Shown here one piece after another: positions 55,356 through 63,566 of a stretch of 64,000 nt of DNA. Under the pieces are notes generated by a model. The model was given only the letters and a program-made list of their open reading frames with translations, was not told the origin of the DNA and ran no database searches. The stretch spans positions 62,001-126,000 of the forward strand of contig JAFZSP010000091.1 in NCBI GenBank assembly GCA_017619335.1. Direction: 5' to 3'. A program made the translations under genes and the position numbers. Positions within the stretch are counted from its first letter, which is position 1. The number at the start of each line of letters is the position of its first letter. Source of the DNA: Bacteroidaceae bacterium. Lineage in GTDB: Bacteria > Bacteroidota > Bacteroidia > Bacteroidales > Bacteroidaceae.

Positions 55356-56723
55356 TCACTCGCTGGCAGCGGCGGCATCCTGCTCGGCCTTCTTCTTGGC
55401 GAGGTACTCGGGGAGGTTGAGACCGGCTTGCTCGAAGAGGTCGTTGAGGGGAGGAATGCTCTTCATGAGTCCGCTGACGAAGCCGGCTGTGGAGCTCTTG
55501 CCGTCGGCACCGGCAGCGCCGCTGTCCCAGACGGTGACCTTGTCTATGTTGATACCCTTGATGGCTTCCACCTGTGTCTTGACGAGTTCGGGCAGTTTCT
55601 CCAGGAGGAGGAGGGAGTAGGCGGCAGTGGCGTCGCCTCCAGCAGCCTGCACCATCTTGTCGTAGCCCTGTGCCTGGCGGGTCAGGATTTCATAGAGACC
55701 CTTTGCTTCGGCTTCCATCTTGGCGAAGACGGCGTCTGCTTCACCGCGAGCAATGGCGCGTTTCTGTTCGGCCTCGGCCTCGGCGGCGATGATCAGACGC
55801 TGCTTTTCAATCTCCTGTTGCACGATGACGTTGGCGGTCTCTGTGGCGCGTTCGCGTTCGGCACGTGCGATTTCGGCCTGCTGCTCGGCAGCGTAGGCTT
55901 CTTCCAGGGCCTTTGCCTGCTGGACTTTTTCGGCAGCGTTGGCCTTGCGGGCTGCTTCTGCCTCTTTCTCACGACGGAAAGCCTCGGAGTTGGCTATCTC
56001 CACCTTGGCCTCGTTCTCACCCTTCACAGCCTGGGCGTTGGCATCGGCGGTACGGACGCGGGTTTCACGGACGGCTTCTGCCTTACCGATTTCACCTATC
56101 TTGTCCTGCTCGGCCACGCGCACCTTGGCTTCGTTGATGGCCTTGGCGGCAGCTTCACGACCGAGGGCCTCGATGTAACCGCTCTCGTCCTTGATATCGG
56201 TGACGTTCACGTTGATGAGTCTGAGACCAATCTTCTTCAGCTCCACTTCCACGTTGGTGCTGATGGCCTCCAGGAACTTATCACGGTCGGAGTTCAGTTC
56301 CTCAATGGACATGGTGGCAATAACCAGACGCAACTGACCAAAGAGAATATCACGGGCGAGTTCCTGAATCTGCTGCGGGGTCTGACCCAACAGACGCTCG
56401 GCAGCAGCCTGCATGTACTCGGGTTCGGTGCTGATACCCACGGTGAAGCGGCAGGGCACATCCACGCGGATGTTCTGGCGGGACAGGGCATTGGTCAGGT
56501 TGGCATCAATGCTGAGGGGCGTTAGTGACATGTAGGCGTAGTCCTGGATAATAGGCCAGACGAAGGTGCCGCCTCCGTGCACACACTTAGCAGAGCCTTT
56601 CGTGGCGCTGGTGCCATAGATGACGAGGATTTTGTCCGAGGGACAACGACGGTAGCGATTGAAGATCGCAACGATGAGGAAGAAGGCAACAACGGCTGCC
56701 ACAACGATAAAATAAAGTTCCAT
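55356..56723 (-). CDS. Flotillin/SPFH-domain membrane-scaffold protein
   Basis: 455 residues. The N-terminal transmembrane helix is 'MELYFIVVAAVVAFFLIVAIF' (~1-21, read in pieces). The SPFH/PHB domain is ~30-200 ('TFVWPIIQDYAYMSLTPLSIDA', pieces). A long Ala/Glu/Lys-rich coiled coil ~205-370 ('EKEAEAARKANAAEKVQQAK') follows, and the C-end is 'NDLFEQAGLNLPEYLAKKKA'. Flotillins organise membrane microdomains and pair with NfeD-type proteins. It lies downstream of an NfeD-like gene and a tiny membrane-peptide gene on the same strand. Confidence 0.92.
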   Translation of the reverse strand: MELYFIVVAAVVAFFLIVAIFNRYRRCPSDKILVIYGTSATKGSAKCVHGGGTFVWPIIQDYAYMSLTPLSIDANLTNALSRQNIRVDVPCRFTVGISTEPEYMQAAAERLLGQTPQQIQELARDILFGQLRLVIATMSIEELNSDRDKFLEAISTNVEVELKKIGLRLINVNVTDIKDESGYIEALGREAAAKAINEAKVRVAEQDKIGEIGKAEAVRETRVRTADANAQAVKGENEAKVEIANSEAFRREKEAEAARKANAAEKVQQAKALEEAYAAEQQAEIARAERERATETANVIVQQEIEKQRLIIAAEAEAEQKRAIARGEADAVFAKMEAEAKGLYEILTRQAQGYDKMVQAAGGDATAAYSLLLLEKLPELVKTQVEAIKGINIDKVTVWDSGAAGADGKSSTAGFVSGLMKSIPPLNDLFEQAGLNLPEYLAKKKAEQDAAAASE

Positions 56724-56763
56724 ACGTTATTTTGGTTTAAAGTTTTATGTTTAAAGTGAATGG

Positions 56764-56844
56764 TTATTTATAGTGTCTGCGATTTCGGTAGTGCTGCCAG
56801 ACGGCGGCTACGATGACTGCGAGGGCAAGAAGAGAGAAGAGCAT
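56764..56844 (-). CDS. Small single-pass membrane peptide in the nfeD-flotillin operon
   Basis: A 26-residue reading frame: ATG 56844 to TAA 56764. Residues 1-16 are hydrophobic ('MLFSLLALAVIVAAVW'), followed by a basic tail 'QHYRNRRHYK'. The gaps to the NfeD-like gene (33 bp) and flotillin gene (40 bp) are just what an operon gene would leave, and no other explanation for the 154-bp gap is seen. Whether it is made is not known. The start has no Shine-Dalgarno site, as is usual here. Confidence 0.5.
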   Translation of the reverse strand: MLFSLLALAVIVAAVWQHYRNRRHYK

Positions 56845-56877
56845 GGGGGTTTTAGTTTAATGTTTAATGATTAATGT

Positions 56878-57540
56878 TTAAAGTTTTTCTACGAGGAGGC
56901 TGCCGCTATCGATGACTTTGACGACGCGAACGCGGGAGCCTGTGGGCAGGAAGTCACCATCAGTGAAGGCGTTGAGCTCGTGGACGGAGCCGTTGACGCT
57001 GATTTGGATCTTGCCGGCAGCGGCATGATTAGCGGGGATGCGCAGATAGACGCTGGCGGTCTGGCCCACGCAGTCCTGAATGCGGAAGCTGCCGTTGCGC
57101 TCCAGGCTGAGCAGGGCGCGCAGCATTACCACAAAGACGGCCACGAAGAGGAGACCACAGGCGAAGGCAATCAGCACCAGCAGCGTGGTGCTCTTCACAA
57201 CGGGAGCGAAACTGATGCCGCCCCAGCCGAAGCCCAGGAAGAAGTTGATGAAGTTCCGCAGGGTAAACAGGGAGAAGATGCCTGCCGAACCCAGTGTGCC
57301 CTCGTGACCCGTGTGACCAGTGGAGACATCGATGTCGCCAACGCCGTCGGCATCCAGGTCGGTGTGAACATCAAAGTCCGTGCTGACGTCTGCATCCACA
57401 TCGGCATCCATATCTCCGAGGCCCATAAGCATCAGGGCGTTCTGAATGATGAAAACCACACTCGCGGCGATGGCACAAGCCCAGAAGAGCTGCATCGTGG
57501 AGTCGAGCTGTGAGAACCAATTGGAAAGTTGAGTAAACAT
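56878..57540 (-). CDS. NfeD-like membrane protein with Asp-rich loop and C-terminal OB fold
   Basis: 220 residues from ATG 57540 (MFTQLSNWFSQLD). A longer frame to 57621 lacks a sensible start region, and the -7 box TATATTTG sits at 57626-57619. Transmembrane helices are at ~16-40 and ~95-145. Between them is a strongly acidic stretch of Asp repeated every second or third residue (~43-72, 'DMDADVDADVSTDFDVHTD'). The C-terminal ~70 residues ('GQTASVYLRIPANHAAAGKI', '...GSRVRVVKVIDSGSLLVEKL' in pieces) are the NfeD OB-fold. NfeD proteins partner with flotillins. Confidence 0.85.
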   Translation of the reverse strand: MFTQLSNWFSQLDSTMQLFWACAIAASVVFIIQNALMLMGLGDMDADVDADVSTDFDVHTDLDADGVGDIDVSTGHTGHEGTLGSAGIFSLFTLRNFINFFLGFGWGGISFAPVVKSTTLLVLIAFACGLLFVAVFVVMLRALLSLERNGSFRIQDCVGQTASVYLRIPANHAAAGKIQISVNGSVHELNAFTDGDFLPTGSRVRVVKVIDSGSLLVEKL

Positions 57541-57755
57541 ATTGAGTTGAGAGTTTAGAGTTGAAAGATATTTTGCCCTTAATAGGGCTGAGAAGGGTAA
57601 AGTGACCCTAAGAGGGGACAAATATATGAAATAATTTCGATTCTACCTCGTTTTTTGCCAGAAACTTACTACTTTTGCACCCGAAAAAGATAAATAGCCC
57701 CTATTATCCCATCAACTTTAATCTATAAACTTTAAACATTAAACCTGAAACTCTT

Positions 57756-58988
57756 ATGTCCCTGAACTATATTTGGATTGCTTTCTTCTTTATTGCGGCC
57801 ATCGTGGCCATCGTGAAACTCGTGTTCTTCGGCGATGTTGAAGTCTTTCCCGCCATTATGAACGCCACCATGGATTCTGCCAAGAATGGCTTTGAAATCT
57901 CCTTGGGGCTCACGGCCGTGCTGTCCCTCTGGATGGGCATCATGAAAATAGGTGAGCAAGGAGGTATGGTGGAGCGTCTGGCCAAATGGCTCTCACCGCT
58001 CTTCCGCCGTCTCTTCCCAGAGATTCCAGAGGGTCATCCTGTGGTGGGAAACATCTTCATGAACCTCAGTGCGAATATGTTGGGATTGGATAATGCTGCC
58101 ACGCCCCTGGGACTGAAAGCGATGGAAGGCCTGCAAGAGCTGAATCCCAAGAAAGACACAGCCTCCAACTCCATGATTATGTTCCTGGTGATGAACACAG
58201 CGGGATTGACGGTGGTGCCTGTCAGCATTCTGGCCTATCGTGCACAATTGGGTGCCGCCCAGCCCACCGATGTCTTCGTCCCCATCCTGTTGGCCACCCT
58301 GATTTCGATGGTGGTGGGCGTGGCAGTCACGGGTGCCATTCAGCGCATCAGCCTCTGGAACCGTCCTGTGCTGATTACGTTGGGCATCTTCGCTCTTATC
58401 GTTGCAGGCATGGCTTGGGCCTCGCAGACGCTCAGCCGTGAAGCCATGGGCGTCTTTTCCACCAACCTGGCCAATATCATCCTGTTGGGCATCATCGTCA
58501 TCTTCCTTCTCGCGGGCGCGCGAAAAAAGATTAATGTGTATGATGCCTTCATCGAGGGGGCCAAGGGCGGCTTCACGACAGCCGTGGGCATCATTCCTTA
58601 CCTGATTGCCATCCTTGTGGGAATCGGCGTATTCCGTGCTTCGGGTGCTATGGACTGGTTGTTGGGAGGCATCGGATGGGTGGTGGAAGCTTGTGGCGGC
58701 AATGCCGACATCACGGGCGCCCTGCCCACTGCTCTGATGAAACCCCTCAGCGGCAGCGGTGCCCGGGGAATGATGCTGGAATGTATGCAAACCTACGGCG
58801 CCGACTCATTTGCCGGCCGCCTCTCCTGCATCTTCCAAGGGAGCACGGATACAACGTTCTACATCCTGGCCGTCTATTTCGGTGCCGTCGGAATCCGCCA
58901 CACACGCTACGCCCTGCCCTGCGGACTGCTGGCAGACCTTGCTTCCATGATTGCCGCCATCATCGTGGCACTCATGTTCTTCGGATAA
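57756..58988 (+). CDS. Nucleoside-recognition (SpmA/SpmB-type fused) membrane protein
   Basis: 410 residues with about 10 transmembrane segments. Two 'gate' (nucleoside recognition) domains are joined: the first half has 'VVGNIFMNLSANMLGLDNAATPLGLKAM' (pieces), as in SpmA. The second has 'GALPTALMKPLSGSGARGMMLE' and 'STDTTFYILAVYFGAVGIRHTRYA' (pieces), as in SpmB. In Bacteroidetes this fused form is a transporter-like protein of unknown substrate. -7-like TACTTTTG is at 57670-57677. Confidence 0.9.
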   Translation: MSLNYIWIAFFFIAAIVAIVKLVFFGDVEVFPAIMNATMDSAKNGFEISLGLTAVLSLWMGIMKIGEQGGMVERLAKWLSPLFRRLFPEIPEGHPVVGNIFMNLSANMLGLDNAATPLGLKAMEGLQELNPKKDTASNSMIMFLVMNTAGLTVVPVSILAYRAQLGAAQPTDVFVPILLATLISMVVGVAVTGAIQRISLWNRPVLITLGIFALIVAGMAWASQTLSREAMGVFSTNLANIILLGIIVIFLLAGARKKINVYDAFIEGAKGGFTTAVGIIPYLIAILVGIGVFRASGAMDWLLGGIGWVVEACGGNADITGALPTALMKPLSGSGARGMMLECMQTYGADSFAGRLSCIFQGSTDTTFYILAVYFGAVGIRHTRYALPCGLLADLASMIAAIIVALMFFG

Positions 58989-58994
58989 AAGCGT

Positions 58995-61181
58995 TTACCA
59001 GATGTCCTCGCCTTCCTCGGGGTTGTCATAGACTTCCTTGGCGCACCATTCCAGGTAGTCCATGAAGCACTCGGCTGCCTCGGATTCGAGAACGTTCTTG
59101 AATTTGATGTAGTAGGTCTTTTCGGGATACATGTACTCGCTGACGATAATGCGTCGCAGCACCTGTTCGTCCCCTCGACAGGATGTGCTGGAACCGTGGC
59201 TGGAGGTGAAGCAGTTGGGCGCTTTCATGAAACCGTTGGCGCGCATCTGTTTTTCCACCTGGTCGTTGACTTCTGGGTCATCGGTGTCTGCCTGCCAGCC
59301 CACAGTGGAGGCTCCGGCGATGGTTCCGCTCTTGAGGTAGAGATTCTGGCCTGCCATGCGCATATCCAAAGGTATATCCATTGCTGGCAGGTTGTTCGGG
59401 TCTTCACCAAAGTAGATCTGACACATGCCTCGGTTGGAGACCACCTGCACGGAGAAGCGAATCTCATAATGTCCGGCCTTGGGAACAGGCGGCAGCTTCA
59501 TGGTGAACTCGTAACGGCCTGTGATGTTCAGCTCGGTGCCCTGATAGTTGCGCCAGGTGTAGCCGTAGCCGGTGAGGAAGTAGAAACGGCAACCCTCCTT
59601 AATGTCTATGTCGTTGAAGTAGGAGTAGTTGTTGGGATAACCCCAGTAGAAGCTCTCTGTGTAGTCACGCAGGTCGCGCTGGTTGTTGTTGGTGAATTCG
59701 GGGAACATGGCGCAGAAGTCGATGCGGATGCGCTCACGCTGAAGTTGGTTGGTGACGTTCTCTGTATATACCAGCAACTGGTGCAGCGGATGGAGGTAGC
59801 CGTTGGTGGTGCTGATGGTGGCTTCGTCGCCCTCACTGATGTTGGGAACGGGAATACCTTCGTTCTCGTTGGCCACGAGGTGATGTCCGCTAAGGTTGCG
59901 GAACTCTCCAGACTCGTGGTTGTCGTTGATATTCAACTGGTCGGGGCTGTACTTGCCGCGTCCGTTGCGCAGGATGGGGAAACGATTGAGGTAGATGCCT
60001 TTGGACTCGAAACTCTCGTAGGTCTTCAGCAGTCGGCGACGTCCCATCGTGGTGTAGTATTCATAAACAGGAATCGTATAGGCCTGTGAGCGGGCGTCCA
60101 CGTTCCAGCCCAGCTCGTTCCAGTGAACGACGAGTCGCTCGTGGGAGAGCTTGAAGGGAAGGACGTGGTAGGTGACAAAGAGGTTGAGCAGGTTGTCCTC
60201 CGACTTGTAGTCTGTGTCAGTGGTGGCACCCGGATAGATGCCGAGTCCTGCCAGGTAGTTCTGCACATCCTCAATGCTGATTTCCGAGACGGGCTTCCCT
60301 ATCCACTGTTCCCAGAGGCGGTCTGGCTCGGCAAAGATGGTGAACCCATACTTGCGGTGTTCTGGCAGGCGGCTGGCACGAGGCGACTGCGGTGCCTCAA
60401 TGGCGTTGGTCAGATAGAGTGTCTCCCAGGCTTCGTCACGAGTGCGGCTGAGGGTGTCACCCAGTCCGCAAGCCAGAATGAGGCGAGCCATCAGCGTGAA
60501 CTGAGTCTCGTTCTTGGACACGATTTGTTCCAGGAGGTCGCACATGGTGTCGTTGCTGGGAGCAATGACGTTGGTAACCTCGTGGACATAACCGTTAATG
60601 GCTTCAATATCACGGTTCTTCATGTGCAGCGGAGCCTCGCCGTTGATGAAGATGCTGTCCGGATTGATTTTGGAACGGGTGACAAAGAGTTTGCGCTCGT
60701 TCATGTTGGCCACCACAAATTCTCCGCGGTCGGTGGTGGGGAACTCTGAGGTGGAGTAGGTGGTGGTGTTGCCGCCGTCGATGATACTGTTGAAGACAAT
60801 GACGTCACGGATAGAGTCCCGTTCGCGGTCGCTGGCGAAGCCGTCCCAGGAGGCGGTGGTGATGATGCCTTTGCGCTGCAGGGAGTCCAGATAGAGCTGG
60901 ATGGCGTCGTTGTTGGGGGCGAAGCAGGTGTAGTGACCTCGAGCCGTCATCAACTGCCCCACCGAGGAGGACGAGAAAGCACTGATGGGGGTCTGTTTGA
61001 GGAGTGACACATACTCGCTGAACTGGGGATGTTTTTCCAGATAGCTCATAACGGTTTCTTCCTCAAAGGTGTAACGATTACTCATGTCTATTTCCTCCGT
61101 GCAACTGGTGAGCAGCACAGTCACAGAACAGCACAGTGCGCAGAGCGCGCCGAGCCAAGTGCGGAAAGCGTAGTTAGTCAT
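58995..61181 (-). CDS. Fasciclin (FAS1)-domain lipoprotein
   Basis: 728 residues with lipobox 'LLTSCTEE' (Cys ~27). The first FAS1 domain is ~42-210 ('FSEYVSLLKQT...HYTCFAPNNDAIQLYL', ending 'INGYVHEVTNVIAP'). The second is ~212-450 ('FTLMARLILACGLGDTLS...GFTIFAEPDRLW'). The C-terminal ~230 residues ('YEFTMKLPPVPKAGHYEIRF' etc.) are a beta-sandwich often next to FAS1 in Bacteroidetes. FAS1 proteins are surface adhesion or glycan-binding molecules. It converges on the gate-protein gene (6-bp gap). Confidence 0.86.
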   Translation of the reverse strand: MTNYAFRTWLGALCALCCSVTVLLTSCTEEIDMSNRYTFEEETVMSYLEKHPQFSEYVSLLKQTPISAFSSSSVGQLMTARGHYTCFAPNNDAIQLYLDSLQRKGIITTASWDGFASDRERDSIRDVIVFNSIIDGGNTTTYSTSEFPTTDRGEFVVANMNERKLFVTRSKINPDSIFINGEAPLHMKNRDIEAINGYVHEVTNVIAPSNDTMCDLLEQIVSKNETQFTLMARLILACGLGDTLSRTRDEAWETLYLTNAIEAPQSPRASRLPEHRKYGFTIFAEPDRLWEQWIGKPVSEISIEDVQNYLAGLGIYPGATTDTDYKSEDNLLNLFVTYHVLPFKLSHERLVVHWNELGWNVDARSQAYTIPVYEYYTTMGRRRLLKTYESFESKGIYLNRFPILRNGRGKYSPDQLNINDNHESGEFRNLSGHHLVANENEGIPVPNISEGDEATISTTNGYLHPLHQLLVYTENVTNQLQRERIRIDFCAMFPEFTNNNQRDLRDYTESFYWGYPNNYSYFNDIDIKEGCRFYFLTGYGYTWRNYQGTELNITGRYEFTMKLPPVPKAGHYEIRFSVQVVSNRGMCQIYFGEDPNNLPAMDIPLDMRMAGQNLYLKSGTIAGASTVGWQADTDDPEVNDQVEKQMRANGFMKAPNCFTSSHGSSTSCRGDEQVLRRIIVSEYMYPEKTYYIKFKNVLESEAAECFMDYLEWCAKEVYDNPEEGEDIW

Positions 61182-61214
61182 TCTTCAGATGTAGTAAAAT
61201 GCTTTTTGTGGCTG

Positions 61215-61246
61215 CAAAAGTAGGCACAATTTCCGATATTGCCAAA
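61215..61246 (-). promoter_or_regulatory. Promoter of the fasciclin lipoprotein gene
   Basis: Minus strand TTTG (61246-61243), 20-nt spacer, TACTTTTG (61222-61215), 34 bp before ATG 61181. Confidence 0.75.
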
Positions 61247-61283
61247 TTTTTGAGGACTTTTAAGACACTTTTTCCTCCTTTAT

Positions 61284-61314
61284 TTTGCTATTTCGTCGAT
61301 TCTTCGTACCTTTG
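61284..61314 (+). promoter_or_regulatory. Promoter of the holB-ricT-gldH operon
   Basis: TTTG (61284-61287), 19-nt spacer, TACCTTTG (61307-61314), about 32 bp before ATG 61346. Confidence 0.78.
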
Positions 61315-61345
61315 ACGCCGCAAAATAGGAAATACAGCAGAAAAT

Positions 61346-62386
61346 ATGGGTATGCTCATAGGTCAAACAGCCATCTGGCAACGTCTGCTCGCCGACCTCA
61401 CGGCGAACCGCGTTCCTCATGCCCTTATGTTCTGCGGTCCAGCCGGCGCTGGAAAGTTAGCTCTGGCTGTTCAGTTTGCACAGACGCTGCTCTGTCAGCA
61501 CCCGCAACCCGACGGTTCGGCCTGTGGCACATGTACCGACTGCCGCATGGCGGCCAAGTTGGAGCATCCCGACCTGCATTTCACGTTCCCCATCGTCAAA
61601 GGCAACAAGATCAAGGATGCCAAGGACGCCCTGAGTGACCATTATATCAAGGAATGGCGAGCACGGGTGTGTGAGAGTCCCTACTTCGACCTCAACGACT
61701 GGCTGGAAGATATGGGAGCTGCGAACCAGCAGGCTTCCTACTATGTGGCCGAGAGTGACAACATTCAGCGCAAGTTGGCTCTGAAGAGCAATCAGGGCGG
61801 ACGCAAGGTCATGGTCGTCTGGCTGCCCGAGAAGATGAATTCCGAGACGGCCAACAAACTGCTGAAACTCTTCGAAGAACCGCCCTCCGGCACTCATTTC
61901 CTCATGGTCTCCGAGGAACCCGACCTGGTACTGGGCACCATCCTCAGCCGCACACAACGGCTGCTGGTGCCGCCCCTCTCGCCAGAGGAGTACCGCCAGG
62001 CACATCCGCCCAAGGACGAGCGGCAGTTCCTGGACCTCTTCATCATGCTCATGCGCCTGGCTTACCAGCGCAAAGTCAAAGACTTGCGCGAATGGGCCGA
62101 CCAGTTGGCGGGTATGGGACGTGAGACCCAGAAAAGCTTCCTGCAGTTCTGTCAGCGTCAGGTGCGGGAGAACTTCATCTACAACTTCCGCCAGTCAGAG
62201 CTCAACAGCCAGACAGAAGCCGAAGCTGCTTTTAGCCGGAACTTCGCCCGATTCGTCAACGAGCGGAATGTGATTGCCATCACAGAAGAACTGGCAAAGG
62301 CCGAGACAGACATCGCCCAAAACGTCAATGCGCGCATGGTGTTCTTTGACTTGGCACTGAAAATCATTGTATTACTCATTCAATAA
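61346..62386 (+). CDS. holB: DNA polymerase III delta' subunit
   Basis: 346 residues. The clamp-loader AAA+ fold has a degenerate P-loop 'CGPAGAGKLALA' (~32-43, the Ser/Thr after Lys replaced by Leu). Four zinc-binding cysteines sit in 'CQHPQPDGSACGTCTDC' (~50-66). The 'LLKLFEEPPSGTHFLMVSEEP' (pieces) and 'SRTQRLLVPPLS' (SRC-like) motifs are present. Loss of the nucleotide-binding residue is normal for delta', which does not hydrolyse ATP. It is first in a holB-ricT-gldH operon. Confidence 0.92.
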   Translation: MGMLIGQTAIWQRLLADLTANRVPHALMFCGPAGAGKLALAVQFAQTLLCQHPQPDGSACGTCTDCRMAAKLEHPDLHFTFPIVKGNKIKDAKDALSDHYIKEWRARVCESPYFDLNDWLEDMGAANQQASYYVAESDNIQRKLALKSNQGGRKVMVVWLPEKMNSETANKLLKLFEEPPSGTHFLMVSEEPDLVLGTILSRTQRLLVPPLSPEEYRQAHPPKDERQFLDLFIMLMRLAYQRKVKDLREWADQLAGMGRETQKSFLQFCQRQVRENFIYNFRQSELNSQTEAEAAFSRNFARFVNERNVIAITEELAKAETDIAQNVNARMVFFDLALKIIVLLIQ

Positions 62387-62390
62387 ATAT

Positions 62391-63566
62391 ATGGAAGACA
62401 ATTCTACAAATCAGATACAAAACAATCCTTCCACACAACCGGAGGGCGGCTGGTGGTCCACTTTTGGTGACCGCGGTCTCTCGTTTCGCGGCTGCCCCAA
62501 ACAGAGCTGTCAGCTCAACGTCTTTGACTACCTGGCCGACGTTCCAGGCAACATGGATACCACCGACCTCGTGGAAGTTCAGTTCAAGAACACCCGCAAG
62601 GCCTTCTTCCACAACAGCAACCACCTGCCCCTGGAGAAAGGCGACATCGTGGCAGTGGAGGCATCCCCTGGACACGATATAGGAACCGTGACGCTCACAG
62701 GAAAACTCGTCCTGCTGCAGATGAAGCGCACACCGCCCAAGAGCCCCGATGATATCCGACGCATCTACCGCAAGGCACGCCCCGTGGATATGGAAAAATA
62801 TGAGGAAGCCAAGGCACGTGAACACGCCACAATGATTCGCAGTCGTCAGATAGCCAAGGAATTGGGGCTGGAGATGAAGATCGGAGACGTGGAATATCAG
62901 GGGGACGGACAGAAGGCCATCTTCTATTACATCGCCGACGGGCGTGTGGACTTCCGCCAACTAATTAAGGTGTTGGCAGAAGCCTTCCATGTCCGCATCG
63001 AGATGAAACAGATTGGAGCCCGTCAGGAAGCAGGACGCATCGGAGGCTTCGGACCCTGTGGTCGCGAGCTCTGCTGCACCACATGGATGCGCAACTTCTC
63101 CAGCGTCTCAACCGCTGCTGCCCGTTTCCAGGACCTCACGCTGAATCCGCAGAAACTGGCAGGACAGTGTGCCAAGCTCAAGTGCTGCATGAACTATGAA
63201 GTGGACCAGTATGTGGAGGCCGGCCGCCGTCTGCCCAGCCGCGAGATGCAGCTGGAGACACTGGAAGGAACATGGTATTTCTTCAAGGCCGACATCCTCA
63301 CAGGAATGGTCACTTACAGTTCAGACCGCCGCACTGCCGCCAACCTCACCACTATCTCGGCCCGCCGAGCTATGGAAGTCATCGCCATCAACAAGGAAGG
63401 TCGCAAGCCCGATGCGCTCGATGACGCTGCTCCCGTTAAGCCTGCCAAGCCCGTGGATCTGGCCACACAAGAGGACCTCACGCGCTTCGACAGCGCCCGC
63501 AAGAAGAAAAAGAAGAAGAAAAAGCACCCGAATAACAGCGCACAAGGGGAGGAGGTGGCCAGCTGA
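62391..63566 (+). CDS. ricT: RicT/PSP1-family iron-sulfur complex subunit
   Basis: 391 residues from ATG 62391 (MEDNSTNQIQNN); a TTG 24 bases upstream is less likely. The PSP1 core is present ('CPKQSCQLNVFDYLADVPG', 'VEVQFKNTRKAFF', 'FGPCGRELCCTTWM', 'LAGQCAKLKCCMNYE'). Cys pairs at FGPCGRELCC and CAKLKCC are those of RicT/YaaT. The C-end is a lysine run ('KKKKKKKKH'-type). RicT works with RicA/RicF in RNA processing in Firmicutes; its role in Bacteroidetes is not established. Its stop overlaps the gldH start by 1 base (TGATG). Confidence 0.9.
   Translation: MEDNSTNQIQNNPSTQPEGGWWSTFGDRGLSFRGCPKQSCQLNVFDYLADVPGNMDTTDLVEVQFKNTRKAFFHNSNHLPLEKGDIVAVEASPGHDIGTVTLTGKLVLLQMKRTPPKSPDDIRRIYRKARPVDMEKYEEAKAREHATMIRSRQIAKELGLEMKIGDVEYQGDGQKAIFYYIADGRVDFRQLIKVLAEAFHVRIEMKQIGARQEAGRIGGFGPCGRELCCTTWMRNFSSVSTAAARFQDLTLNPQKLAGQCAKLKCCMNYEVDQYVEAGRRLPSREMQLETLEGTWYFFKADILTGMVTYSSDRRTAANLTTISARRAMEVIAINKEGRKPDALDDAAPVKPAKPVDLATQEDLTRFDSARKKKKKKKKHPNNSAQGEEVAS

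Noticed and set aside
61442..61480. Apparent defect in HolB P-loop (GAGKL)
   Set aside because: Delta' subunits commonly lack a working nucleotide site, so this is not evidence of a broken gene.
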